Shown here piece after piece: positions 45,505 to 56,635 of a DNA stretch of 64,000 nucleotides. The position numbers and the translations under genes were made by a program. Numbering within the stretch: the first letter of the stretch is position 1; each line of letters opens with the position of its first letter. The notes below the pieces were generated by a model. The model was not told the origin of the DNA, made no database searches, and saw only the letters and a program-made list of their open reading frames with translations. Source of the DNA: Enterobacter sp. RHBSTW-00994 (GTDB lineage: Bacteria; Pseudomonadota; Gammaproteobacteria; Enterobacterales; Enterobacteriaceae); NCBI RefSeq assembly GCF_013782625.1, contig NZ_CP056199.1:3676588-3740587 (forward strand), given 5' to 3'.

Positions 45505-46983
45505 ATGTCTAAGAAATATATCATTGGTATTGATGGCGGAAGTCAAAGCACAAAAGTCGTGATGTACGACCTCGAAGGGAACGTGGTGTGTGAAGGAAAA
45601 GGCCTGCTGCAACCAATGCACACGCCTGATGCCAACACGGCAGAACATCCTGACGATGATTTATGGACGTCCCTGTGCGCAGCCGGGCAAGACCTGATGC
45701 GCAAGTTCACCGGCAACGTGGGCGATATTGTGGGTATCGGTCTTGGCTCAATCCGCTGCTGTCGGGCATTACTGAAGGCCGACGGGACGCCTGCGGCTCC
45801 CCTGATTAGCTGGCAGGATGCTCGTGTCACCAGGCCCTATGAACACACGAATCCTGATGTAGCCTACGTCACCTCGTTCTCAGGCTATTTATCTCATCGT
45901 CTCACCGGTGAGTTAAAAGATAATATCGGCAACTACTTTGGCCAGTGGCCGGTGGATTTTAAAACCTGGACGTGGACTGAGGATGATAAGGTTCTCAGCC
46001 AGTTTGGTATCCCGCGAGACATGCTGTTCGATGTGCAGATGCCTGGCACAGTATTGGGTTACATCACAAAAGAGGCATGCCGGCTGACGGGTTTCCCTGA
46101 AGGACTTCCCGTGGTGTGCAGCACCAGTGATAAAGCAGTTGAAGCGCTGGGAGCAGGGTTGCTTGATGATGACACCGTGGTTATTTCTCTTGGAACCTAC
46201 ATCGCATTGATGACCAGTGGAAAAACACTGCCTAAAGATCCAACCTGGTATTGGCCAATCATGTCTTCCATTCCTGAAACCCTTTTGTATGAGGGATACG
46301 GCATTCGAAAAGGCATGTGGACGGTGAGCTGGTTACGAGACATGCTCGGTGAATCCTTAATTCAGGATGCTCAATCTCAGGGGCTTTCTCCTGAAGATTT
46401 ATTAAACCACAAAGCCGCGGACGTCCCGCCAGGCTGTGAGGGTTTAATGACTATTCTGGACTGGCTAACCAATCCGTGGGAACCCTACAAACGCGGAATT
46501 ATGATTGGGTTTAATTCCAGCATGAACTACGCCTGGATGTATCGCTCCATTCTGGAAAGCATCGCGCTAACGTTAAAAAACAACTACGACAACATGTGTA
46601 GTGAAATGCACCACCAGGCAAAACATCTCATCATCACAGGCGGAGGATCAAACAGCGATTTGTTTATGCAGATCTTCGCTGATGTCTTTAATTTACCCGC
46701 AAGACGAAATGTGATTAATGGTTGTGCAAGCCTGGGAGCCGCAATCAATACCGCTGTCGGACTGGGTTTGTATCCGTCCTACAAAGAAGCGGTGGAGAAA
46801 ATGGTGAGGATGAAAGATCTCTTCGCCCCTGTGGAAGCGCATGCCAAACGCTACGAAACCATGAACAGCGGTATTTTCAGAGATCTGACAAAACAGACGG
46901 ACCCGATTCTGAAGAAATCCTATGAAGTATTTCAGGGTGATTTGAATAAAATTGATGCAATTCAGAGCTGGTCAAATGCTTAG
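45505..46983 (+). CDS. ygcE: FGGY-family carbohydrate kinase YgcE
   Basis: YgcE is a 492-residue FGGY-family kinase of unknown sugar or polyol substrate. The N-terminal phosphate loop is GIDGGSQSTKVVMYD near residue 8, the catalytic-region WQDAR is near residue 105, and the C-terminal FGGY signature region is HLIITGGGSNSDLFMQIFAD near residue 378. The third of three tandem ATG codons is chosen because GGAG lies seven bases upstream of it. It follows yqcE closely and ends 10 bases before a strong terminator. Glycerol, xylulose and related kinases belong to the same family. Confidence 0.92.
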   Translation: MSKKYIIGIDGGSQSTKVVMYDLEGNVVCEGKGLLQPMHTPDANTAEHPDDDLWTSLCAAGQDLMRKFTGNVGDIVGIGLGSIRCCRALLKADGTPAAPLISWQDARVTRPYEHTNPDVAYVTSFSGYLSHRLTGELKDNIGNYFGQWPVDFKTWTWTEDDKVLSQFGIPRDMLFDVQMPGTVLGYITKEACRLTGFPEGLPVVCSTSDKAVEALGAGLLDDDTVVISLGTYIALMTSGKTLPKDPTWYWPIMSSIPETLLYEGYGIRKGMWTVSWLRDMLGESLIQDAQSQGLSPEDLLNHKAADVPPGCEGLMTILDWLTNPWEPYKRGIMIGFNSSMNYAWMYRSILESIALTLKNNYDNMCSEMHHQAKHLIITGGGSNSDLFMQIFADVFNLPARRNVINGCASLGAAINTAVGLGLYPSYKEAVEKMVRMKDLFAPVEAHAKRYETMNSGIFRDLTKQTDPILKKSYEVFQGDLNKIDAIQSWSNA

Positions 46984-46993
46984 GTAGAAAGGT

Positions 46994-47023
46994 AAAGGGC
47001 CGGAGACAAGCTCCGGCCCTTTC
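46994..47023. terminator. Terminator between ygcE and queE
   Basis: AAAGGGCCGGAG and CTCCGGCCCTTT form a perfect 12-base stem with a five-base loop. It lies between the converging ygcE and queE genes and can serve both, though the T-runs are short. Confidence 0.8.
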
Positions 47024-47029
47024 AATGGA

Positions 47030-47701
47030 TCAGGCAATATTCAGATATTTGTGCGTCTGCATCGACAAGCGCCAGTTGCGGGCAATACAGGTTTCAATGC
47101 ACAGACGCGTTGCATCGTCTTTCTGGCTAATCGGCTGCAGGGCAATAATGCGCTGTTTATCATCAGATAATGTCGCCAGCAGTTCATCCAGCGCTTCGAT
47201 ATCGCGCATACGACCAACCGGATGCTTAATCTCATCAGCCCGTTCCAGCGCCTGAGATAACACATCATATCCGCCACGCATGTTCACTTTTGGTGATACG
47301 GTCACCCAGGTTGTATGGGAGCAGCGTACTTCGTGCGTACCACTGGTTTCAATCTGGCAGCTATACCCGTTCTTTTCGAGCAGTTCGGTCAGCGGCGTCA
47401 AATCATGGATGCAGGGTTCACCCCCGGTAATCACCACATGGCGAGCCGTCCAGCCCTGACGACCAATGATAGCCAACAGATCTTCCGCGGTTCCCGCGCC
47501 CCATTTATCACTCTCTTTGGTTTTTGCCAGAATGCTAAACAGCGACACTTCCCGATCTGCGAGTTTATCCCACGTATGTTTGGTATCACACCAGGCACAG
47601 CCAACCGGGCATCCCTGTAAACGAATAAAAATAGCGGGAACGCCGGTAAAGTAACCCTCGCCTTGCAGGGTCTGGAACATCTCGTTAATCGGGTACTGCA
47701 T
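47030..47701 (-). CDS. queE: 7-carboxy-7-deazaguanine synthase QueE
   Basis: QueE is a radical-SAM enzyme that contracts 6-carboxytetrahydropterin to 7-carboxy-7-deazaguanine in queuosine synthesis. The 223-residue protein has the iron-sulfur motif CPVGCAWC, with Cys31, Cys35 and Cys38 in the unusual CX3CX2C form typical of QueE, and GGEPCIHDLTPL near residue 90. An ATG two codons upstream is also possible. It acts directly after QueD, encoded 11 kb away. Confidence 0.97.
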   Translation of the reverse strand: MQYPINEMFQTLQGEGYFTGVPAIFIRLQGCPVGCAWCDTKHTWDKLADREVSLFSILAKTKESDKWGAGTAEDLLAIIGRQGWTARHVVITGGEPCIHDLTPLTELLEKNGYSCQIETSGTHEVRCSHTTWVTVSPKVNMRGGYDVLSQALERADEIKHPVGRMRDIEALDELLATLSDDKQRIIALQPISQKDDATRLCIETCIARNWRLSMQTHKYLNIA

Positions 47702-47755
47702 AGTCATCTCAGTTAGGGGGATAAACGATAAGTATCGCAGATCCCCGTCTGAGGA

Positions 47756-48463
47756 TCATGCTCCATCGATGCTTTGGTGGCTGATTGCCGCGATAAAACG
47801 CCCGGTGATCTGTTGTGGACGAGTAATTGCGCCGCCAACAACAACCATATGTGCGCCCATTTCAAGGCATCTCGCTGCCCGCTCAGGCGTATCAACGTTC
47901 CCTTCAGCCACCACCGGGATCGAGACGGCTGCCAGCACCTCTTGCAGAAAAGCGCCGTCATTTTCTGGCAAGGTGTGCCCCGCCGTCTCTGCGGTATAGC
48001 CATAAAGCGTTGTCCCTATGCAATCAAAACCAAGTTTCTGTGCCGTGATGGCCTCTTCAACAGTGGCAATATCAGCCATAAGCAGAATCGAGGGATAACG
48101 GTGGCGAATTTGCCCAACCAGCACGTCTAACGTTTGTCCACCTGGCCGCGGACGTGTCGTCGCATCAAGAGCAATGATCTCCGGCGATACGCTCATCAAC
48201 TCGTCCACCTCTTTCATGGTGGCGGTAATAAACACATCGCTATCCGGATAATCACGTTTGATGATACCGATCACGGGTAGCGAGACCTGCTGTTTAATCG
48301 CGTCAATATCCACCACACTATTTGCACGAATCGCGGCGGCTCCCCCCTGCGCCGCCGCCAGTGCCATCCGTGACATGATAAACGGACTGTGAAGCGGTTC
48401 GTTTTCCAGCGCCTGACAGGAGACGACCAATTTGCCTTTCAGGTGATTCAGTACTGTTTTCAT
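47756..48463 (-). CDS. nanE: N-acetylmannosamine-6-phosphate 2-epimerase
   Basis: NanE converts N-acetylmannosamine 6-phosphate to N-acetylglucosamine 6-phosphate. The 235-residue TIM-barrel protein has the family motifs [14 protein letters not shown] near residue 40, [10 protein letters not shown] near residue 65, [10 protein letters not shown] near residue 98, and [13 protein letters not shown] near residue 180. It overlaps the upstream PTS gene by one base, so the two are coupled. Without nanA or nanK beside it, this copy probably serves uptake of N-acetylmannosamine by the PTS rather than sialic acid breakdown. Confidence 0.93.
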   Translation of the reverse strand: MKTVLNHLKGKLVVSCQALENEPLHSPFIMSRMALAAAQGGAAAIRANSVVDIDAIKQQVSLPVIGIIKRDYPDSDVFITATMKEVDELMSVSPEIIALDATTRPRPGGQTLDVLVGQIRHRYPSILLMADIATVEEAITAQKLGFDCIGTTLYGYTAETAGHTLPENDGAFLQEVLAAVSIPVVAEGNVDTPERAARCLEMGAHMVVVGGAITRPQQITGRFIAAISHQSIDGA

Positions 48464-50019
48464 TACGATAAGATCTCTTCAACTTCGTTTTTGATAATAG
48501 TGACGTGCGGACCGTAGATTACCTGAACGCCATTGCCGCGCAGGATGACGCCTCGCGCCCCGGTCGCTTTCAGTGCAGACTCATTCACTTTGCTGCCATC
48601 TTTCACCGTCACGCGTAAACGCGTAGCGCAGCAATCCACTTCATCGAGATTGTCTTTCCCGCCAAGCCCAGCAATCACCGCCGCTGCCCGCGCACTTTGT
48701 GGAAGTGAGTTTTCCACTGCGACGTCTTTCTCACGCCCCGGGGTCAGGTAGCCAAATCGGTTAATCAGGTAACGGAAAGTAAAGTAGTAGAGGAAGAACC
48801 ACGGCACGCCGACCAACGGGACATACATCCAGTGAGTTTTTGCTTCACCCTGCAATACGCCAAACAGAATGAAATCGATGAATCCGCCAGAAAACGTCTG
48901 ACCAATAGTGATGTGCAGAATGTGGGCAAGCATGAACGCCAGGCCATCAAAGAAAGCATGGATGACATACAGCGCCGGAGCGACAAACAGGAACGAGAAC
49001 TCGATAGGTTCAGTGATCCCCGTCAGGAAAGAGGTCAGCGCCGCGGAGAGAAGAAGCCCGGCCACGCGCTTTTTATTCTCCGGTTTTGCCGTGTGATACA
49101 TCGCCAGACATGCCCCAAGCAGGCCAAACATCATGGTGATAAAGCGTCCGGACATAAAACGCGATGTGCCGATATAGAACTGCTGAGTATGAGGATCGGC
49201 CAGTTGAGCAAAGAAGATCCGCTGGGTCCCTTCAACCAGTTGACCATTCACAAGTTCACTGCCGCCCAGAGCGGTTGTCCAGAATGGGAGATAGAAGATG
49301 TGATGTAAGCCGAATGGACCCAGCATACGCAGAATAAAACCGTAGAGTAGCGTACCCAGATAACCGGTTGCATCCACCAGTCCTCCCAGACCAAAAATCA
49401 GTTTCTGGAAATGCGGCCAAACTACCGTCATCACCGCACCAACAACGATAGCGGCAAGTGAACAGATAATTGGCACAAAGCGTGAGCCACCGAAGAAACC
49501 GAGGAACTGAGGTAACGCAATTTTGTTAAACCGATGATGCAACGCGCAGGTCACAAGGCCTATCACTACACCACCAAACACACCGGTCTCTAACGTCTGA
49601 ATACCTAGCGTCATCCCCTGCCCCACGGAACCAGGGTTCTCATGGGCCAGTTTCCCCGTCAGGATCAACAAGGCATTAATGGTGGCATTCATCACCAGAA
49701 ACGCGAGCAATGCCGATAACCCGGCAGTTCCTTTGTCGGTTTTCGCCAGCCCTACCGCCACACCCACAGCGAAGAGCACAGAGAGGTTGGCAAAGACAAT
49801 CGCCCCCGCACTGCTCATGATCGTGAAAATGGCCTGTAACCAACCCACATCTAAAAACGGATACGCCGTTAACGTATTGGGATTAGATAACGCGCCACCA
49901 ATCCCCAGCAATAAGCCCGCCGCAGGCAATACCGCGATCGGCAACATAAACGATTTACCAAAACGTTGTGCCTTCTCAAACCATGCCCCCGAAGAGGTTC
50001 CACTGAACATGTGCATCAT
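48463..50019 (-). CDS. PTS glucose-family EIICB permease
   Basis: This 518-residue phosphotransferase permease joins a membrane EIIC domain (about 10-400) to a C-terminal EIIB domain (about 435-518). The EIIC starts [20 protein letters not shown] and contains [12 protein letters not shown] near residue 320. The EIIB phosphocysteine is Cys464 in DCCATRLRV. No EIIA is present, so the cell's general glucose-type EIIA (Crr) probably supplies phosphate. Because nanE overlaps it and a RpiR-type regulator is divergent, N-acetylmannosamine or a related amino sugar is the likeliest substrate; relatives for GlcNAc, MurNAc or maltose remain possible. Confidence 0.88.
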   Translation of the reverse strand: MMHMFSGTSSGAWFEKAQRFGKSFMLPIAVLPAAGLLLGIGGALSNPNTLTAYPFLDVGWLQAIFTIMSSAGAIVFANLSVLFAVGVAVGLAKTDKGTAGLSALLAFLVMNATINALLILTGKLAHENPGSVGQGMTLGIQTLETGVFGGVVIGLVTCALHHRFNKIALPQFLGFFGGSRFVPIICSLAAIVVGAVMTVVWPHFQKLIFGLGGLVDATGYLGTLLYGFILRMLGPFGLHHIFYLPFWTTALGGSELVNGQLVEGTQRIFFAQLADPHTQQFYIGTSRFMSGRFITMMFGLLGACLAMYHTAKPENKKRVAGLLLSAALTSFLTGITEPIEFSFLFVAPALYVIHAFFDGLAFMLAHILHITIGQTFSGGFIDFILFGVLQGEAKTHWMYVPLVGVPWFFLYYFTFRYLINRFGYLTPGREKDVAVENSLPQSARAAAVIAGLGGKDNLDEVDCCATRLRVTVKDGSKVNESALKATGARGVILRGNGVQVIYGPHVTIIKNEVEEILS

Positions 50020-50042
50020 TTTTTCATTCCCCTCGCCAATTG

Positions 50043-50090
50043 ATGAAAATTTTTACCACATTAATATTTAAATATGAAAATTATCACCAA
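50043..50090. promoter_or_regulatory. Paired 17-bp direct repeats, candidate RpiR operators
   Basis: ATGAAAATTTTTACCAC (50043-50059) and ATGAAAATTATCACCAA (50074-50090) agree at 14 of 17 positions and start 31 bases apart, three helical turns. A perfect 12-base palindrome ATATTTAAATAT (50064-50075) lies between them. They occupy the gap between the divergent PTS and RpiR genes, where the operators of the regulator would be expected. Confidence 0.5.
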
Positions 50091-50186
50091 CAACCTGGAG
50101 GTTGATCATACTTTTTTAAAATGACTGGCATCTCTCCCCCGCTTTCCGCCACACTATCCGGCAGGGAAACGCATTAAGGATCTTGC

Positions 50187-51011
50187 ATGTCAGAAAATGA
50201 AAATCTGCTGCTGAGGCTGCGGCAGGGCGTCTCTGGATACAGCCCAACGCAACAAAAGCTGGGAGAGTTTGTGCTAAACGATCCAGCCAGGGTGCTCTAC
50301 CTGACGATTACTGAGCTGGCGCGCGAAAGCGATACCAGCGAAGCCAGCGTGACACGTCTGTGCCGTGCGCTAGGTTGTAAGGGATATAACGAGTTTAAAA
50401 TGGCGCTGGCGCTGGATATTCAGCAAGGGCAACCCGCTCGCCAGAATGGTGATGAAATCGATAATGTCGTCGACGAATCGGTACAAGCCCTGCTGGACAC
50501 CGCAAAGCTGCTCGACAGGGCACTTCTGGCGAACGCCGCTTTGGCTCTGCATCAGGCACAATCCGTTCAGATTTACGGCGTAGCAGCCAGTGCGATCCTG
50601 GGCGAATATTTGCACTATAAGCTGCTGCGTCTTGGCAAGCCGGTACAGCTTTTCAGTGATATGCACCGGGCCGCCATGAATGCCGCTACGCTCCCAAAAA
50701 CCTCTCTGGTCGTGGCCATTTCCAGTTCGGGTTCGACGCGGGATTTACTGCATGTTGTTAAGCTGGCGCGCAAGCGAGGGGTTCCGGTGCTGGCGCTGAG
50801 TAATACGCCACGTAGCCCGCTGGCTTCACTGTGCGATATCCAGTTAGTTGCAGCAAAACCGGAAGGACCGCTGAGTGCCGGAGCATTGAATGCGAAAGTG
50901 GGGGTGATGTTATTGGTGGAGCTACTCACCACGTCGCTGATCGCGCTTGATAGCCATTACAGCGATATCAATCAGCAAACTGCCAGTGCAACACTGCCAT
51001 TGTTATTATAA
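50187..51011 (+). CDS. MurR/RpiR-family transcriptional regulator
   Basis: The 274-residue protein has the RpiR layout: an N-terminal winged helix-turn-helix (about 1-77, ITELARESDTSEASVTRLCRA) and a C-terminal SIS sugar-phosphate-binding domain (about 115-245, VVAISSSGSTRDLLHVV). Such regulators sense phosphosugars. It is divergent from the PTS-nanE operon across 167 bases, so it probably controls that operon and responds to N-acetylmannosamine 6-phosphate or GlcNAc 6-phosphate. A large perfect inverted repeat directly follows its stop. Confidence 0.92.
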   Translation: MSENENLLLRLRQGVSGYSPTQQKLGEFVLNDPARVLYLTITELARESDTSEASVTRLCRALGCKGYNEFKMALALDIQQGQPARQNGDEIDNVVDESVQALLDTAKLLDRALLANAALALHQAQSVQIYGVAASAILGEYLHYKLLRLGKPVQLFSDMHRAAMNAATLPKTSLVVAISSSGSTRDLLHVVKLARKRGVPVLALSNTPRSPLASLCDIQLVAAKPEGPLSAGALNAKVGVMLLVELLTTSLIALDSHYSDINQQTASATLPLLL

Positions 51012-51053
51012 TTATAACGTAGCAGGCTATTTTTATAGCCTGCTACGTTATAA
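51012..51053. repeat. Perfect 18-bp inverted repeat after the rpiR-type gene
   Basis: TTATAACGTAGCAGGCTA (51012-51029) and its exact complement (51036-51053) flank a six-base loop TTTTTA. It follows the stop of the regulator gene at once. There is no clear T-run after the stem, so it is either a weak terminator or a stem that protects the mRNA end. Confidence 0.7.
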
Positions 51054-51379
51054 CCTTATACATGTAAAGCGTTTCACTTTAGGATAATGACGTTATTCAT
51101 AGTCTGAATTAATGGTGTAACAAGTCATTTTATTTCTTACATTTTGAATCAATTCAACACTACAGTGAGTTTTTATAAAATGCATAAAAAACAACATATT
51201 AAATATTAAAAATAATTAAATTGAATTTTACATCGTACTTAACTGTCGAATATCTTCTCCCGATTTTCTTACCTTAAAATAAGCTTAAGATACAGCGCAA
51301 CGTGCCCTTTCCTTATTTAAACGCCGTTTACTTTTCCCCGCCTACAATCCGCCTAATCTATCATCATGAGACAGTATCC
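51012..51379. other. AT-rich gap before the orphan reductase gene
   Basis: This 368-base gap has no credible gene. It begins with a perfect inverted repeat (51012-51053); the rest, about 51100-51290, is strikingly AT-rich with many A and T runs, unlike the neighbouring genes. It may hold the promoter of the reductase gene and could be bound by H-NS. Confidence 0.55.
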
Positions 51380-52489
51380 ATGAATACGTTATTCATTACG
51401 GGTGTGACCGGATTTCTTGGCGGAGCAGTACTAGAAAAAATACTTACCAGCGATCAACCAGTAAATTTGTTACTTCTGGTACGAGCCAGCAACCGAGAGA
51501 AAGGGCTTGAGCGCGTCAAAGAAAATATGCGCAAATTCAATGTTAATGAGGATCAGCTGGCGGTACTGAAGCCGGACAATATTATCATCGGCGATCTCGG
51601 TAATACCGATGCCTTCCTGAACGATCCGCGCCTGGACCAGGTGACCCACGCACTTAACTGTGCTGCCGTGGCCTCTTTTGGTAATAACCCTCTCATCTGG
51701 AAAGTGAACGTGGAAGGCACACTGGCGCTGGCCCGCAGAATGGAGCAGGTTGCAGGTTTACAGCGTTTCCTGCATGTAGGAACCGCGATGTCATGTACAC
51801 CAGAGCAAGATTCACTGGTGGCGGAAAGTGCTGAATTCAGGGAAAACGCTGAGCACCTGGTGGAGTATACGTACTCTAAATCCACCATCGAGCAACTGAT
51901 GCGCCAGCATTGTCCGCAGTTACCCCTGCTGATTGCCCGTCCGTCAATCGTGGTCGGCCATACCCGCCACGGATGTGAACCTTCAAGCAGTATTTTCTGG
52001 GTCTTCAGTATGGGCCTAATGCTGCAAAAATTTATGTGCTCAATGGAAGATAGAATCGATGTGGTTCCCGTGGACTACTGTGCTGATGCGCTGTTAATGC
52101 TGCTGGAAAGCAAAGCAAGCCAGGGTGAAGTGGTACATATTTCTGCCGGTGAAGAGAACAGCGTTCGGTTTGCTGATATTGATAAGGCGATGGCTCAGGC
52201 TCTGGAGAAAGCGCCTGTAGGGGATAAATATGCCCAGGTGAGCTATGGAACACTGGTCAAAATGCGTCGCGAATTGAAGGATATCTTCGGTCCTTGCAAC
52301 GAACGTCTGATGCTGAAGGCAATGCGTTTGTACGGTGCGTTTGCCACGCTGAACGTACGTTTCAGTAATGATAAGCTGCTGAGTATGGGAATGCCAAAAC
52401 CGCCCCGCTTTACGGACTACATCGCACGCTGTGTGCAGACGACACAGGGTCTGACAATTCCCGAACAGATGGCCGTTGATTTCAAATAG
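51380..52489 (+). CDS. Extended SDR reductase (fatty acyl-CoA reductase-like)
   Basis: The 369-residue protein is an extended short-chain dehydrogenase of the NAD-binding domain 4 (male-sterility, thioester reductase) group. The nucleotide-binding motif TGVTGFLGG is at residues 7-15, the active-site serine is expected in HVGTAMSC, and the YTYSK motif near residue 168 supplies the catalytic Tyr and Lys. The ATG at 51380 is chosen over an upstream in-frame codon because it places the Rossmann strand at the N terminus, as is usual. No carrier-protein or acyl-CoA ligase domain is attached and no partner genes adjoin it. Substrate unknown. A terminator shared with eno follows. Confidence 0.8.
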   Translation: MNTLFITGVTGFLGGAVLEKILTSDQPVNLLLLVRASNREKGLERVKENMRKFNVNEDQLAVLKPDNIIIGDLGNTDAFLNDPRLDQVTHALNCAAVASFGNNPLIWKVNVEGTLALARRMEQVAGLQRFLHVGTAMSCTPEQDSLVAESAEFRENAEHLVEYTYSKSTIEQLMRQHCPQLPLLIARPSIVVGHTRHGCEPSSSIFWVFSMGLMLQKFMCSMEDRIDVVPVDYCADALLMLLESKASQGEVVHISAGEENSVRFADIDKAMAQALEKAPVGDKYAQVSYGTLVKMRRELKDIFGPCNERLMLKAMRLYGAFATLNVRFSNDKLLSMGMPKPPRFTDYIARCVQTTQGLTIPEQMAVDFK

Positions 52490-52494
52490 CCAAA

Positions 52495-52522
52495 AAAATG
52501 CCAGTCGAATGACTGGCATTTT
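52495..52522. terminator. Bidirectional terminator between the SDR gene and eno
   Basis: AAAATGCCAGTC and GACTGGCATTTT form a perfect 12-base stem with a GAAT loop. An A-run on the left and T-run on the right let it terminate both the SDR gene and the convergent eno. Confidence 0.9.
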
Positions 52523-52542
52523 CATTTCAAGGGCTTAAGCGA

Positions 52543-53913
<1,371 letters not shown>

Positions 53914-53923
53914 CTAACTTTTT

Positions 53924-55576
<1,653 letters not shown>

Positions 55577-55719
55577 TTAGGGTGAAACGATGGAATAACC
55601 AGGACGGGAAAGTAGTATACCCGAACACGGCGAGCGCCACAAACTTTCATTCTCCGTCTCCATTCCAGGCCATGACAAACATAAGGAGTGAGAAAATAGC
55701 CCCTTTTGGGTAAATGTTT

Positions 55720-55779
55720 TTGACGCAAATCAAGCGCTTGTCATTTAAAAAATCACACAAATTGCGCTTGATCGCAAAA
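55720..55779. repeat. Inverted repeat upstream of pyrG
   Basis: ATCAAGCGC (55729-55737) and GCGCTTGAT (55764-55772) form a nine-base dyad that extends imperfectly to TTTTTG/CAAAAA at the outer edges. The left arm also contains a ten-base palindrome CAAGCGCTTG (55731-55740). It lies between mazG and pyrG and may be a regulator site or a weak terminator for mazG. Confidence 0.45.
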
Positions 55780-55784
55780 ATTCG

Positions 55785-56576
55785 TTAGAGATCATATTCC
55801 TGGCGTTTTACTTCCTGCCAGACTTCTTCCATCACATCAAGGTCTACCCCCGTCATTTCCAGGCCTCTCGAGGCAACAATCCGCTCAACTTCGCGAAAAC
55901 GACGTTCAAACTTAAGGTTGGCTTTTTGCAGAGCGGTTTCCGCTTTTACACCTAAATGGCGCGAAAGGTTGACCGTCGCAAACAGTAAATCGCCCACCTC
56001 TTCTTCAAGCCTGGCTTCATCGATAACCGCCTGCTGTGCTTCGTGCATCACTTCGTCGATCTCTTCATGGACTTTATCCAGCACCGGGCCGAGTGATGTC
56101 CAGTCAAAGCCTACCGCAGAGCACCGCTTCTGGATTTTATGCGCACGCATAAGCGCAGGCAGGTTCAGGGGAATATCATCCAGCGCTGAATGCTGAGACT
56201 TTTCAGCCCGTTCAGTACTTTTAATTTGTTCCCAGCGCGCCAGTACTTCAGCACTGTTTTCAGCCGTGGCATCACCGAAAATATGCGGATGACGACGCTC
56301 CAGCTTGTCGCTAATCGCCGCACAGATGTCATCAAAATTAAAACGCCCCTCTTCCTGAGCCATCTGCGCATAGAACACGACCTGGAACAGCAGGTCGCCC
56401 AGTTCACCTCTCAGGTCGTCAAAATCTTCACGCGATATAGCATCCAGCACTTCGTAAGTCTCTTCGAGGGTATAAGGCGCAATGGTAGAGAATGTCTGCT
56501 CTTTATCCCACGGACAGCCGTTTTCAGGGTCACGCAGGCGTTTCATAATGCCGAGCAGGCGGTCTATCTGGGTCAT
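55785..56576 (-). CDS. mazG: Nucleoside triphosphate pyrophosphohydrolase MazG
   Basis: MazG hydrolyses canonical and non-canonical NTPs to monophosphates and in E. coli lowers ppGpp under starvation. The 263-residue protein has two all-alpha MazG repeats. The first metal site is EETYEVLDAI with GELGDLLFQVVF near residue 55, and the second is EIDEVMHEAQQAVIDEARLEEEVGDLLFA near residue 170 (cited in part by its EEVGDLLF end). It lies downstream of relA with a 59-base gap holding a hairpin. In E. coli K-12 the mazEF toxin-antitoxin genes lie between relA and mazG; they are absent here. Confidence 0.97.
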   Translation of the reverse strand: MTQIDRLLGIMKRLRDPENGCPWDKEQTFSTIAPYTLEETYEVLDAISREDFDDLRGELGDLLFQVVFYAQMAQEEGRFNFDDICAAISDKLERRHPHIFGDATAENSAEVLARWEQIKSTERAEKSQHSALDDIPLNLPALMRAHKIQKRCSAVGFDWTSLGPVLDKVHEEIDEVMHEAQQAVIDEARLEEEVGDLLFATVNLSRHLGVKAETALQKANLKFERRFREVERIVASRGLEMTGVDLDVMEEVWQEVKRQEYDL

Positions 56577-56596
56577 GAAAAATCCTTGAGATACAT

Positions 56597-56618
56597 CCCC
56601 TCTCCGTTCAGAGAGGGG
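56597..56618. repeat. Hairpin between relA and mazG
   Basis: CCCCTCTC and GAGAGGGG form a perfect eight-base stem with a CGTTCA loop. There is no T-run in the leftward direction, so it is not a standard terminator for relA. Its CCCCTCTCC core resembles the iap-cysH hairpin and may belong to a dispersed enterobacterial repeat. Confidence 0.55.
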
Positions 56619-56635
56619 AAAAAGAGATGTTAATC

